Positions 30,201 to 37,068 of a DNA stretch of 64,000 bases are shown in pieces; within the stretch, counting starts at the first letter, position 1; the number at the start of each line of letters is the position of its first letter. The stretch lies in the NCBI GenBank assembly GCA_017960605.1, contig JAGCYV010000072.1, positions 1-64,000 on the forward strand. Reading direction: 5' to 3'. This DNA is from Bacteroidales bacterium (GTDB taxonomy: Bacteria; Bacteroidota; Bacteroidia; Bacteroidales; P3). The notes under the pieces are model-generated. The model was given only the letters and a program-made list of their open reading frames with translations. It did no database searches and was not told the origin of the DNA. The position numbers and the translations under genes were made by a program.

Positions 30201-33200
30201 TGGAAATGGAGTTGCCATGCTCCCATCTATAGGTCGTGGTTACGCCTTTCAAACCGGTACGGTATGTACCCAGACCATCATAGTAATAAGGTTCTACCCT
30301 AAAGCCAATACTATCGGCCTCAACGGTAGGCAGGGATGCGGAGTAACCCGCACCGAAGGCACTACCATTGACAGTGCATCCATCAAGTGTGGAAGTGACC
30401 GAACCATCCACTTTACCCAAGCTGCCACCGCCATAGAAATTATTGGTAATCGTGCAACCTGTCAGTGTAGATGTCACGTTGTGGGTCGTTGCCAATGAGA
30501 ACTTAACAAAGTCCACGAGAATACGTGCCACGTTGGTTTTGTTGTCCGACATCGGCAGGAACTGGTAGTTAAATTGAGTAGAGACACCGCCATAATCAGC
30601 ACTATACTCTTGCGTGTAAAAAGCTTCCAACCATGCGTTCCAAGATGCGTGGTAACCAGCAGGTGGATTACTCGTGTCGTTATGGGGGAAGTTTGTAATA
30701 CTGTTATGGTTCCTCGGTGCCTGACGGCTGTAGGAGTTTCCACCGTAGCCAGCACCAAAGAAGGTGCCGAAGGTGCAGCCTGTGGCGTTGGTAACAACGG
30801 TTTTGTTAGCACTCATGTCGCCGAACTTGGGTCCGCCGCAGAAGATGTCCACATGGCTGTCGACGATGGTGGTGCTGAGGTTGCCCGTTACAGGCTTGGC
30901 GGCGTTGAGGCCACCGGCGTAGAACTCACGGATGTCTGCGTTCTGGATGAGCCAGGAGATGTTGCCGGTGTTGTCGTCGCCATTTGCTTTGCCGATGCCT
31001 TCCATGGCAGCACCGCAGACGGTGCCGAAGCGTCCGCCATTGATGTAGCACTCGGCGTTGTCTGCGTAATTGTCAAGGCCGGCATTGGCCACATAAAGTC
31101 CCGTGAGGTAGAACTCATCGAAATCGCCACCAGTAACCGATATGGGTGAGTGTTTAGTTGGCTGGAATCGATAACTTCCACTTGATTGGTTTTTATCTTG
31201 GTGACAGCCTGTGTGGAACTCCTTGAACCACACGTTGCCACCCACATGGATGTAAGGTATCTTGTTTGATCTGCCTTTTTGATTGTAACTCACCCATTGC
31301 TCCATAACGCCGCCCTGAACGATGAGGGCATCGGTCTCGCTTCTGGTCTGATTCTCATACTCGAACTGTGTGACACGGAAGAGCGAGGTGTTGGTACTCT
31401 CGAACCATCCTTTGGGTATCATGATACCGAAGTTGTACGAGCCTGTGCCGCCTGTAGATTTCTGAGCCATACCGAAGCCGGGCATATTGATAAAGTCGGC
31501 CCTCACGGGGTGGCATTCGGTACGGCCATTGAAACGCAGAATATAGGAATAGTCGGGCTCATTGTCGCCATCAAGGTCAATAGAGGTCACCGTATAGGGC
31601 TTGGCTTTACTGTCTTCTATGGAGTTGAAATGATGATAATTGCCCACAAGCACTACGGCATAATCATAAACGGTCTGTTTGTTCGGGTCCCCCACAATGC
31701 CCACATAAAGTCCCGTACTATTCGAACTTGAGATAGCGTTGCCCATCGTGGTGTAAACCACCTGGTTTTCTCCTGCAATGGAATAGCTGTTGCCATTGGT
31801 GTATATCTGTCCGCCACCGACCCTGGGTACATCATATCCGGTTTCCATTGCCGTATTATACACCTTGTCGGCATTGGGGTCGGCCAGATACACGCATTTA
31901 GCCCAATATGGCTCGATAGTGATGGAAGTCACACCTTCGGGCACGTCCCAATAGGCTCCTTGGTTGAAAATACGATTGCTACCGCCTGTGCCGTAAAGGT
32001 CCTTGTTGGTGCAGTTGCGGTCGGCGAAATTGTATCCGCCCCAGGTGTCGGAAGCGGTGAAGGTGCCGGGCTTGCCGCCTGTGATGCTGACTATCTTCCA
32101 GCCAGTCACCACGCGGTTGCCATTATAATTCTTCGTGCCTACATCATTATAATAAGGTAACTGCACCTTGTAGTAGTTGAAGTTGAAGCGGTCAGGATCC
32201 TTGTCAGTGATGTTGAGGGTGAGCTGCGAGGTTGTGATTGCAGCTCCCGATGGACGCTGGTACACTGCTCCGTCACCCATTTGTATGTTGACGGTCAGCG
32301 TGCCAAACTTGCCGCCCTTATTGCGATCTTCTTCTCTTGGCTTGCCATTCACTAAGGTCAATGTGGGTGCATGATCTGCATCATAGTTGGCGATGGACGG
32401 ATACCTGCCTTGAACTTTCAGTACGGGGTAAGGCTTGGGATTGTCGATGGTGCGGTCGGCAGTTTCAAGTACCCATTTGAGCATTTCGCTACTGCTATAG
32501 GTTCCAGTAGCCCACCAGCCTGCCAGTTCACGGTGCCCGTTAAGTAGGAGGCGGTAGAACTCGAAACGCTTTAGGAAACGGTCCTCGGCGCCAAGGGCAC
32601 AGTTATAGGTGATACCCGTTGGCTGCACGAATGGTGCTTCCAGACGGAAATAGTTGTAATTGCCCACACCTTTATTGCCCGCATTAGAAATGATATTGCC
32701 GCCATAGACGGGAGAGATGGTTGAGCTGCCCGTGATGTCGCCGTAGAACATACAGTTCATCACCATGGTCTTGAGATTGGCGGCATCGGAATTCGTCGTT
32801 ACATTGTTGTAACCCACAATACCTCCAACATTGCTGCCGCCGGTGATATCGGCAAAACTATAGCAGTTGATGACGCGGGCTGTGCCATCAAGATAACCTA
32901 CCAAGCCGCCGGTGTTGCCTGTGCCGCCCACCTCGCCGCTGAGGATGCCTACATTGTAGATGCGGGCAGCGCTATTTGCTTTACAAGCAATAGCACCTGT
33001 ATTGCCATCATTGTCACCACTGCTGATGCTAACGTCTTCCAGCACCAGGTTCTTCACCGTACCAGTAAGGGTGGCGAAGAGGGGGGCGTCAAGGCCGGTG
33101 ATGCGGTAGGGCATCTGCGTCTGTGGGTTGATGTCGGCTTCCAGGACGCCGCTGAAAGTGGTCGCTATGGTAGTGAAACCGCTGGCAGAAACATCTGAAC

Positions 33201-34845
33201 ACAGTTTGTAGCAGGCAGAAGCGGTAGTGCCGGCGTTGACGTCCGAGACAAAGTCGGAAAAATCTGAGTTTCCATAAATCAGGAAGGGGTCAGAGGGTGT
33301 GCCCGTACCGTTTTTAAGTTCCATGGAAGCCGTCTCGGATTCCATATAGTCACTATGTCTGGCCACTGCTGTCAGAATGATGGGCTGCTGGTCAATGGTG
33401 AAGGGAACGGGTGTTCCTGGATATGCCACTTCAGACCCACCGTCCAAGGAGTAATAGAGGTTGGCGTCGGTGGGCATACTGCATGAGAGGGTGAAGGTCA
33501 TGCCTTCACGGGTGATGACAGGAGTGGCGCATCGCAGTTTCACCTGTCCACTGCCAACGACAGAGGTAATCATTCCCGCCTTGACAGCTATCGCCTGGAT
33601 GATGGCGTTGCTGACGTTCTCGGTCAGTGGGGCGGTGTATTCGGCGCTCGAAGTCGTGGGGGTGCTGCCGTCGGTGGTGTAGTAGATGGTAGCATCTGCA
33701 GTGGCTGATGTGATGGAGATGGCATTGCTGCCGTTGTTCTGGATGGAAGGGGTAGCCACTTGTGAGACTGAAAACTCCGTCACCGTGGAAGCGACATAAC
33801 CAAGTTTGGTAGCTATCGCCTTCACCGTGGTGACGCTGCTGACGGAGAACGGTGCACTATATTGGGTGCTCGAAGCGGTGGGAGTACCGCCGTCTAAGGT
33901 ATAGTAGAAGGTACATCCTGCGGGAACGCCAGAAATGGACACCAGAGACGTAGTGTTGTCGAAACTAATGGCAGGAGCATCACATTCAGGCAGTTCGTAG
34001 GTCGTCGCATCGGTAGCAATGGCATCACTCGCCGCCTTCGCTATCGCCTTGATGACCGTCATGCTCGCCGTCTGGGTCACCGTGACGGGAGTAGTGCCGG
34101 TGGTTGTCGTGGACGTGGTTGGCGTGGTGCCGTCGGTGGTATAGTAGATGGTGGCTCCTGCCGCTGCTGTAATAGTGAACGTACCGTCGTTATTGTTGGT
34201 AATGATGGGAGCGTCTATGGAGGTTGCAGGCTCAAAACGAAACTGACTCGTGTTGTTCGCCTCTTTCCAACGCCCGATGATACCGCTCACATCCTCATAT
34301 CCTGTAGGGCCATCGGTCTTTCCTGCAGCTCCGGCATACGAATCCTTATTACCGTCAGTGACGTTCAGATACTGGCCACTTTCATGAGAGATAAAATAAT
34401 TGTCTCCACTCTTGGTAATGGCGAACAGGTTGTTATTGCCCGTGGCAGAAGTCTCAAGGTGGACACGTGCACGATTCTCACCTGCACCTGTAAGCTGACC
34501 GTTATAGGTCAGGTATCTGCCATCTGCGAAATGGATGATATAGTATTTGTTCTCTGTCTCATGTTTCTGGATGATCCACTTCGCATTGCTGACATGTCCG
34601 CACATATAGGTAGTGAGGAAGGGCTGTCCGTTGTCTGCCTCCTGGACGCTGTTAGTGGCTACATAATAGCACCAACCTTGAGTCGGGACGAGGTAATAGT
34701 TGCTGGCCGGCGTGTCTGAGTTGTATGAACCTGTACCCGGCATCGCTAAGTAATACGTCCCAGAGTAATCGGTCTGCCCCCACACGTTGGTGGCGAAGGT
34801 AAAGATATAGATGAGAAATATAAAGCGTAGGAAGGAAACGCGCAT
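21265..34845 (-). CDS. Giant secreted Gly-rich repeat protein 1 (4526 residues)
   Basis: ATG 34845 is chosen because it opens a signal peptide (MRVSFLRFIFLIYIFTFATN, cleavage near VWGQ) and lies 28 bp after a -7 box; the longer frame adds 38 unlikely residues. Order: a ricin/beta-trefoil-like domain (about 25-195); four chitobiase/hexosaminidase C-terminal-type repeats (about 205-485, motif YYTTDGTTPT); a GLUG-type segment (about 500-700, GGLVGYLDGT, GGIVGYNN); a unique region; then from about 1250 to the end glycine-rich repeats of the form VYGGGN or VFGGGENGHV, followed by short beta-strand-like stretches such as TDVTIDGSAKV. Seven larger repeats of about 170-285 residues can be followed between 27009 and 23170. 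The last residues are GNTNVVVGKKQE; no C-terminal sorting tail is seen. A long beta-solenoid adhesin is the likely structure. Function unknown. Confidence 0.85.
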   Translation of the reverse strand: MRVSFLRFIFLIYIFTFATNVWGQTDYSGTYYLAMPGTGSYNSDTPASNYYLVPTQGWCYYVATNSVQEADNGQPFLTTYMCGHVSNAKWIIQKHETENKYYIIHFADGRYLTYNGQLTGAGENRARVHLETSATGNNNLFAITKSGDNYFISHESGQYLNVTDGNKDSYAGAAGKTDGPTGYEDVSGIIGRWKEANNTSQFRFEPATSIDAPIITNNNDGTFTITAAAGATIYYTTDGTTPTTSTTTTGTTPVTVTQTASMTVIKAIAKAASDAIATDATTYELPECDAPAISFDNTTSLVSISGVPAGCTFYYTLDGGTPTASSTQYSAPFSVSSVTTVKAIATKLGYVASTVTEFSVSQVATPSIQNNGSNAISITSATADATIYYTTDGSTPTTSSAEYTAPLTENVSNAIIQAIAVKAGMITSVVGSGQVKLRCATPVITREGMTFTLSCSMPTDANLYYSLDGGSEVAYPGTPVPFTIDQQPIILTAVARHSDYMESETASMELKNGTGTPSDPFLIYGNSDFSDFVSDVNAGTTASACYKLCSDVSASGFTTIATTFSGVLEADINPQTQMPYRITGLDAPLFATLTGTVKNLVLEDVSISSGDNDGNTGAIACKANSAARIYNVGILSGEVGGTGNTGGLVGYLDGTARVINCYSFADITGGSNVGGIVGYNNVTTNSDAANLKTMVMNCMFYGDITGSSTISPVYGGNIISNAGNKGVGNYNYFRLEAPFVQPTGITYNCALGAEDRFLKRFEFYRLLLNGHRELAGWWATGTYSSSEMLKWVLETADRTIDNPKPYPVLKVQGRYPSIANYDADHAPTLTLVNGKPREEDRNKGGKFGTLTVNIQMGDGAVYQRPSGAAITTSQLTLNITDKDPDRFNFNYYKVQLPYYNDVGTKNYNGNRVVTGWKIVSITGGKPGTFTASDTWGGYNFADRNCTNKDLYGTGGSNRIFNQGAYWDVPEGVTSITIEPYWAKCVYLADPNADKVYNTAMETGYDVPRVGGGQIYTNGNSYSIAGENQVVYTTMGNAISSSNSTGLYVGIVGDPNKQTVYDYAVVLVGNYHHFNSIEDSKAKPYTVTSIDLDGDNEPDYSYILRFNGRTECHPVRADFINMPGFGMAQKSTGGTGSYNFGIMIPKGWFESTNTSLFRVTQFEYENQTRSETDALIVQGGVMEQWVSYNQKGRSNKIPYIHVGGNVWFKEFHTGCHQDKNQSSGSYRFQPTKHSPISVTGGDFDEFYLTGLYVANAGLDNYADNAECYINGGRFGTVCGAAMEGIGKANGDDNTGNISWLIQNADIREFYAGGLNAAKPVTGNLSTTIVDSHVDIFCGGPKFGDMSANKTVVTNATGCTFGTFFGAGYGGNSYSRQAPRNHNSITNFPHNDTSNPPAGYHASWNAWLEAFYTQEYSADYGGVSTQFNYQFLPMSDNKTNVARILVDFVKFSLATTHNVTSTLTGCTITNNFYGGGSLGKVDGSVTSTLDGCTVNGSAFGAGYSASLPTVEADSIGFRVEPYYYDGLGTYRTGLKGVTTTYRWEHGNSISIDKTNHILYTTEDLTTLGTVTGKATLNIKGNSVVEGKVFNEDGTVKEITGGVFGGGDASAALGDTEVNINGGTSSSILNVFGGGNRADVGGSVTVNMQNGFVNQSLYGGGALANTNINNVTAGYGSASETIPSTSTNKTVVNLLGGTIHGDAYGGGLGRLSVTASAGEKYTQEEINAAQEGDPAYGKTTNDWKVEPVEGVTGVAALVYGDVNVNLGSSGGSSATAFTTSYYTGDHTGVVKSGRVFGCNNLNGSPKGEVTVTVYKTVPGNVTRTAIDKLKLEETDDGYLAPTYELTAVYGGGNLANFTTPVTGKKANVIIETCDVSIRDVYGGGNAAAVPETNVLVKGAYEIQEVFGGGNGKDPYTLNEGSSWVENPGANVNGNANTLLTGGYIHEAYGGSNEKGTITGNVTIDVGTGGACDLDVEKIVGAGKNADISGDLIMTLGCKPDVKVPLLFCGADNANVHGNVETTITSGKFGKVFGGNNQGGAILGHIKLNIEETGDCEVPIEIDELYLGGNEAAYSVYGYYDAGTSSDGKPIYLPRTAEMHAITDTSDENYKAPITNPAADSTHTFPYTQPELNIISCTYIGKTFGGGLGAGAAMYANPTVNINMVPGSFANNTTVGVPAKMTALGLNSSDNPNNLGVLVDVYGGGNRAAVHGNTTVNIGTQMGQPITLTSTGDTPDVVGAFVSGTVYGAGKGVATNPNAAIVTGNTLVNMAGGHVSRSIYGGGELGSVGTFTDYWSTKTFDSAKEAWHFENEPKTCQPGTGLTKVLISGGQVGLVNQLMPDPNNPTSDDDYGYVFCASKGIADSTAYSNANLLAVSDSSYLEISGGLIAASAYGGSENGEVLRHTHVKISGGQIGSGHYKVGNEHHWDAAYTDAQWTTAINAINSGVAADINAATAPFHQCDAWPFGPEGNRKVYDYFANEYNSQGGAKPGSDGHSYYGHVFGGGSGYYPYAPGQWRRSAGRVCGNTLVEISGGHILTNVYGGNEITDVLGHSKVHMTGGTVGVPRTIDSIQARPVNSYIFGAGMGDPRVMFNGWSNVGSSEVIVEGNAVVFGSVFGGGEDGHVLGDVSTTIRGNALIGTFGSSGVDGNIFGSGRGFSALALTAGAVCGNVTVNISENAKILGSVFGGGRMAAVGTHLVLEDHTNYGVLIPDGKNQVLYGNDVDALDATHGYVTINITGGTIGNPSQMVTSQYSIGDVFGGSKGTLMSDWSKTQMLGLVKNTEVNISQAEGYTTRIYGNVYGGGELASVGSYNYATSGQASTYNSTHTSENMYEGDVFDLREAGSGLAKILIMGGTIGQNTTTDTKGSVFGGCLGKAGTAYSGYSFVNNSDVTLQGGTVYGCVFGGGENGHVLHDTDVKIKSGTVGIALDKASLPDADLNANMIYRGNVYGGGRGIDPIDGGGYSITAGKVAGNTNVTVEGGTIYRNVYGGGSLASVGVREEEANQSLVTDTHPFPYNTGLATVTIKGGQIGTDGGASANNYNTLIPDRDNRRENGFVFGSGRGMAAGAQTTSTLVQLAYTKNTLVSIEGTANVTGSVFGGGENGHVKHNTRVNIKENCFVGTELNDDEHLIDDNGRGRLLYRGNVYGGGRGIDTGGDDKYSLTAGRVYGDTYVEVSGGKIYHDVFGGGSLASVGNETVNATTGEVSYGDDSGETEVHIKGGIIGYSSTASKQGFNCGFVYGGCRGLSAASNSEIVKMAYVHDTKVYIEPGADVKGSVFGGGANGHVKNDTYVEISGGSIGTALLADEVGFDDHGVAVKPVFRGNVYAGGRGVDQYYTSGSSISEAKYSLSAGAVYGNAELLMTGGHVWHNIYGSGAMASVGTVKEKAAGQHVHDEVVDKDGIKVDSVIYNPDERDINYLTGVFVDTTGIVRVTITGGTVGDTTPGHEGLNNGSVYGAGRGVSADRSDYVASMEYVNKTFVTIGTENQQPGSYSGSTAETLNYPYIYGAVFGGGENGHVKTDTDVRIHSGIIGWPLVEGTNKMYTTNADGSTKNPYIGNVFGGGRGVDPVHHQTGEQRSSSAGRVYGHTNLTMSGGLVRRAIYGGGLLASVGVYRLLVDDMHITDMIEDKVDGGDATINITGGYVGNVDTDGSALGTGYLIPGDNNGFVFGSSCGMVADDYVVGQDSVDIQYRQMGYTHSTHVSVSGANTKVFGCVFGSGENGHVWENSRINIRGGQIGSDPTVISRPDSTTIYIGNVYGSGRGVDHPHKKISETAGKVRGNTTVNVVGGTVWRDVYGGGSLASVGEANETAADSKKHVTNDPTTNNPFPYATGLTRVVIDTTAVVRGSVYGSGRGVASTDVLYKQAAYVKNTLVTVRGNARVYQNVFGGGNAGHVRKDTDVTIDGSAKVDGNVYGGGAGAISSSTAGLVDHDVKVGIKGGVIAGDVYGGGAIANTNVHDIRNTAITSADCNETRNNAKTIVDLLGGIILGNAYGGGQGVIPPSGATAAEVANAGAMVQGDVTVTLNGTAFYPTTKKDDKNNDLPATGRVFGCNNLNGSPQGTVLVKVLKTVGLKKSDSTYTVATTKPTKDTDTYEVEAVYGGGNLAAYVPWDGNATGQYSEGGIVATKNPLQVVIDGCEDVSIDYVYGGGNAASAPSTQVTVLGAYELGHVFGGGNGKDRISNDGQNYTDNPGAHVGLMAYPNADGDAYGTKEERATNYGYGTGKTHVMVYGGTVHEVYGGSNTKGNVRVEARATLEDKGVCYFDLGEAYGGGRNAEMDGDAVLEIGCIRGLGKAYGGAAEADVNGNVVLNITNGTYGQVFGGNDRGGNISGSITVNIEETGCNPIIIGELYGGGNLAAYNAPAGINSPVVNVKSFTSIGTVYGGGYGAAAEIKGNPTVNIDEVHGIHKDTVIYENSRVIGSTVKKPGDTGYDATVGFAIPSHAKDAIGAIGTVFGGGNEAKVIGNTTVNIGTLSKVKFVSLADDASTANVDESEPDVVGVDIRGNVFGGGNQAEVTGNTNVVVGKKQE

Positions 34846-34873
34846 AGTCCTTGAAAGAAATCTTTTTGATTTG

Positions 34874-34881
34874 CAAAGATA
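34874..34881 (-). promoter_or_regulatory. -7 box of giant gene 1
   Basis: Minus-strand TATCTTTG (34881-34874) fits TAnnTTTG and lies 28 bp before the chosen start. A TTTG lies 23 bp further upstream, slightly more than the usual distance. Confidence 0.5.
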
Positions 34882-35237
34882 GAGATTCTCCACCATAAAA
34901 CCTGCAAATATCTTGAATTCTGCCCCCTGCTTAACATTGTTTAACAGGCCGAAGGCCATGAAGCTAGGTCTTTTAAGAACTATTTTTTAAGTGCCGCCTA
35001 TTCAGGAGATAAGAAAACCACTTCTTTCTCATATTACACCCTCCTTCAGGCAGTCGTGCAAAAACCCCACCATGGCACATTGACCTCATCCCCTACCCTG
35101 CTCTGCAAGTATTCTTACAGCTGATAGCCGCCCCAAGCCCCTCTCACTTCTGCATTTTTGAAATGCCTGTTTAGACAGGCAAAGTAGAGATTGTATGCTA
35201 TTTTCCCCGGACAACAATATTTTTCAATAAAATCCCT

Positions 35238-35330
35238 CAATCCCTCACCGAACACTATAATCGACTGAAAAAAAGGCGCTTGCAGGTGAGGGATTGGTGA
35301 GGGATTGGTGAGGGGAGGTGAGGGATTTAC
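35238..35330. repeat. Direct and inverted repeat element, copy 2 (reversed)
   Basis: CAATCCCTCACC (35238-35249) and GGTGAGGGATTG (35285-35296) are 35 nt apart, and here the run of direct copies (GGTGAGGGATT, GGTGAGGGATT, GGTGAGGGG, GGTGAGGGATT) lies on the right. It therefore has the reverse orientation to the copies at 461-547 and 35604-35689. Confidence 0.8.
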
Positions 35331-35603
35331 GTTAACCAAATGAGAATGAGGCATAAAGCATTCGTTCATCAAAAACAAAAAACAAAGGAAAGCCAGGGAA
35401 ACCGGAGCAAGCAAGGGTTCCTTTTCGTTTGTTTTCTTGAAAAAGTCTATTTTTATGTATTGGTGTCCGCTAAAAAGCGGCCTGATAGGCCAATAAGCAC
35501 ATAGCCCAGAGTGCTTACTGCGAAACTTGAATGAATAATAGTACCTTCGCTTGCTGTTTTTCGCCTTCTTGACAGTCGCTTTTGACTTTCGATGGAGAAA
35601 AAC

Positions 35604-35689
35604 CCTCACCATCCCTCACCAATCCCTCACCAATCCCTCACCTGTAAACATCTCATAGACTGTACCTTATCGCCATTGGTGAGGGATTG
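35604..35689. repeat. Direct and inverted repeat element, copy 3
   Basis: Four direct CCCTCACC units at 10-11 bp spacing, then CAATCCCTCACC (35631-35642), a 35-nt spacer and GGTGAGGGATTG (35678-35689), followed by aggcttttt. It closely matches copy 1 in layout, including the GTAAA after the last direct unit. Confidence 0.8.
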
Positions 35690-35721
35690 AGGCTTTTTGA
35701 GCACTTTTCATGTGTATGCAC

Positions 35722-35750
35722 ATAAAAAAGTGGGAAGGTGTACACCTTCC
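35722..35750 (-). terminator. Terminator after the DUF4105-like gene
   Basis: GGAAGGTGTACACCTTCC (35733-35750) is an 18-bp perfect palindrome. On the minus strand it is followed by CACTTTTTTATG, a hairpin plus T-run, 77 bp past the stop of the frameshifted gene. Confidence 0.65.
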
Positions 35751-35826
35751 GGGGGGAAGGTGTATGCAAAACAGGAAATAGTATGCAAAGAAGACCTTTC
35801 AGAGATATATGATGTGTTTTCATATC

Positions 35827-36971
35827 TTATTTGTTATTAAATGTTCTAGAGAGATTTATGTATGAAGCAACAAGGGCTAATGCAAGCACGATGTATGGAA
35901 TATCTGTCAGCGTGTGTGGCCACAGCCACATTACCAATGCCCAAATGCTAATAATGACTGCGTATGGCAGGCTCCACTTTTTTCTCCATTTCCATAAAAG
36001 CAATGGCAAAGGATTGAAGGGAATGATAAGCCAACTCCACTCGGTACAAACCAGGTCGGAGATGAATACCAGATACACAGTAATGATGCCTATTGCTGAT
36101 TGAATGGCCAAAAGTACATAATCCATGATGCTTGACTTCAAGAAGAGGCAAATCAAGGATAATAGCAAAAGTACGATGGCTATAAATAAGGGAGAGCACC
36201 AATGTGCCTTAGGATGATAGTTGCTGGGGAGCAAAACATCAGCCTCATTCGACAACAACTGCAGCCCTTGAACTTTGGCATGCTGGAGCACATAGACAAG
36301 ATCGGTGGGCATGATGGTTTTCTCCTCAAATGAGCACTCATCATCAATTTCACCATTACCAATGAGATTCAAGAAGAACCAGGTCCACGGGAAATCTTTC
36401 TCCTGAAGTTCTGTCAGTTCTCTTCGAGTTAGGTGGGGGTATGTTTCCGGCCATGCCCCATATTCAATAGGTATGGAATCAAGGCTTTCTTTTAATAAAG
36501 TCAGGGCACTATGAGCACAGCCACGTTTGATATAGTCATAGGGAAGGTAGGCCCCTTCAAGCATGTGCTTATCAAGGACACGCCATAGATTGCGCTTCAC
36601 ATCAATAGGCAGGTTCAATGCATATTGCCGGACGCCACGTCCTTCTTTTCGGTATATGTCGAGATAATCCTCAAATGGAATCGCAAACATACCCATCTTC
36701 AGATTCCCGGCCAAGAAGGAAAGCACCTTTTGGCTGGCATCTTCGGATTCATAAGAGAAAAGAAATCAAGATGATGTTCGGGGCTCTCCATGTGGATGCC
36801 GACATGACCAACAGTAGAATAAAGTACATCACCAGGATCTGCTATAACAATAGACGCTTTTACGAAGTTCTCATCCATAATGCTATCGCCCACCTCAACC
36901 GCCTTTGCCCCGACGATTCCCAGAAGGAGGGCAAAGACGAAGAAGGTTCGTCGGGAAAACCGGCGAAGCAT
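35827..36971 (-). pseudogene. DUF4105 (Lnb N-acyltransferase-like) gene with a frameshift
   Basis: Two overlapping frames together make one DUF4105-type membrane protein. The first (36971 to the shift) gives a signal/anchor segment (RRTFFVFALLLGIVGAKA) and the conserved YSTVGHVGIHM with its catalytic-type His. The second (to 35827) continues with VLSFLAGNLKMGMFAIPFED, the YIKRGCAH cysteine motif and several C-terminal membrane helices. The break lies at about 36755-36758, in a CTCT run (minus strand TTTTCTCTTATG). Removing one CT joins ..LDFFS directly to YESEDASQKV.., as expected of the family. Lnb-type proteins N-acylate lipoproteins; with the shift intact the product would stop soon after the first motif. 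It could be a true pseudogene, a slippage-controlled gene or a sequencing error. Confidence 0.75.
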
Positions 36972-37040
36972 TGTGAATGTGATTTCGAATGCAAGCTTCT
37001 GCATCATATAGCGAGGTTGTTTCTGTTTCGATGATGCGGG

Positions 37041-37068
37041 ATTCCGACGGGGAAACCGTCGGACACAC
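37041..37068 (+). repeat. REP palindrome A, at the 3' end of the transposase gene
   Basis: CCGACGG and CCGTCGG are separated by GGAAA and followed by ACACAC. The element ends on the last base of the transposase stop codon. Same family as the copies at 37786, 37871, 38323 and 52564. Confidence 0.75.

Larger units (their letters stand above)
34882..35826. other. Repeat-rich stretch without a credible gene
   Basis: This 945-bp stretch holds two copies of the 35-nt-spacer element, facing opposite ways (35238-35330 and 35604-35689), a small hairpin (CCGCTAAAAAGCGG near 35468) and a terminator-like palindrome at 35733-35750. The one longer open frame (35115-35612, minus) runs through the repeat element and is not supported as a gene. 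Confidence 0.6.

Noticed and set aside
29020..30498. 492-residue plus-strand frame inside giant gene 1
   Set aside because: It is antisense to the repeat region; the glycine-rich repeat codons leave the opposite strand open.
21265..34959. Start of giant protein 1 at 34959
   Set aside because: The first 38 residues carry no signal, and the start would lie upstream of the -7 box at 34874-34881; ATG 34845 begins a normal signal peptide.
35115..35612. 165-residue open frame on the minus strand
   Set aside because: It runs through the repeat element at 35238-35330, shows no family features and has the composition of intergenic sequence.
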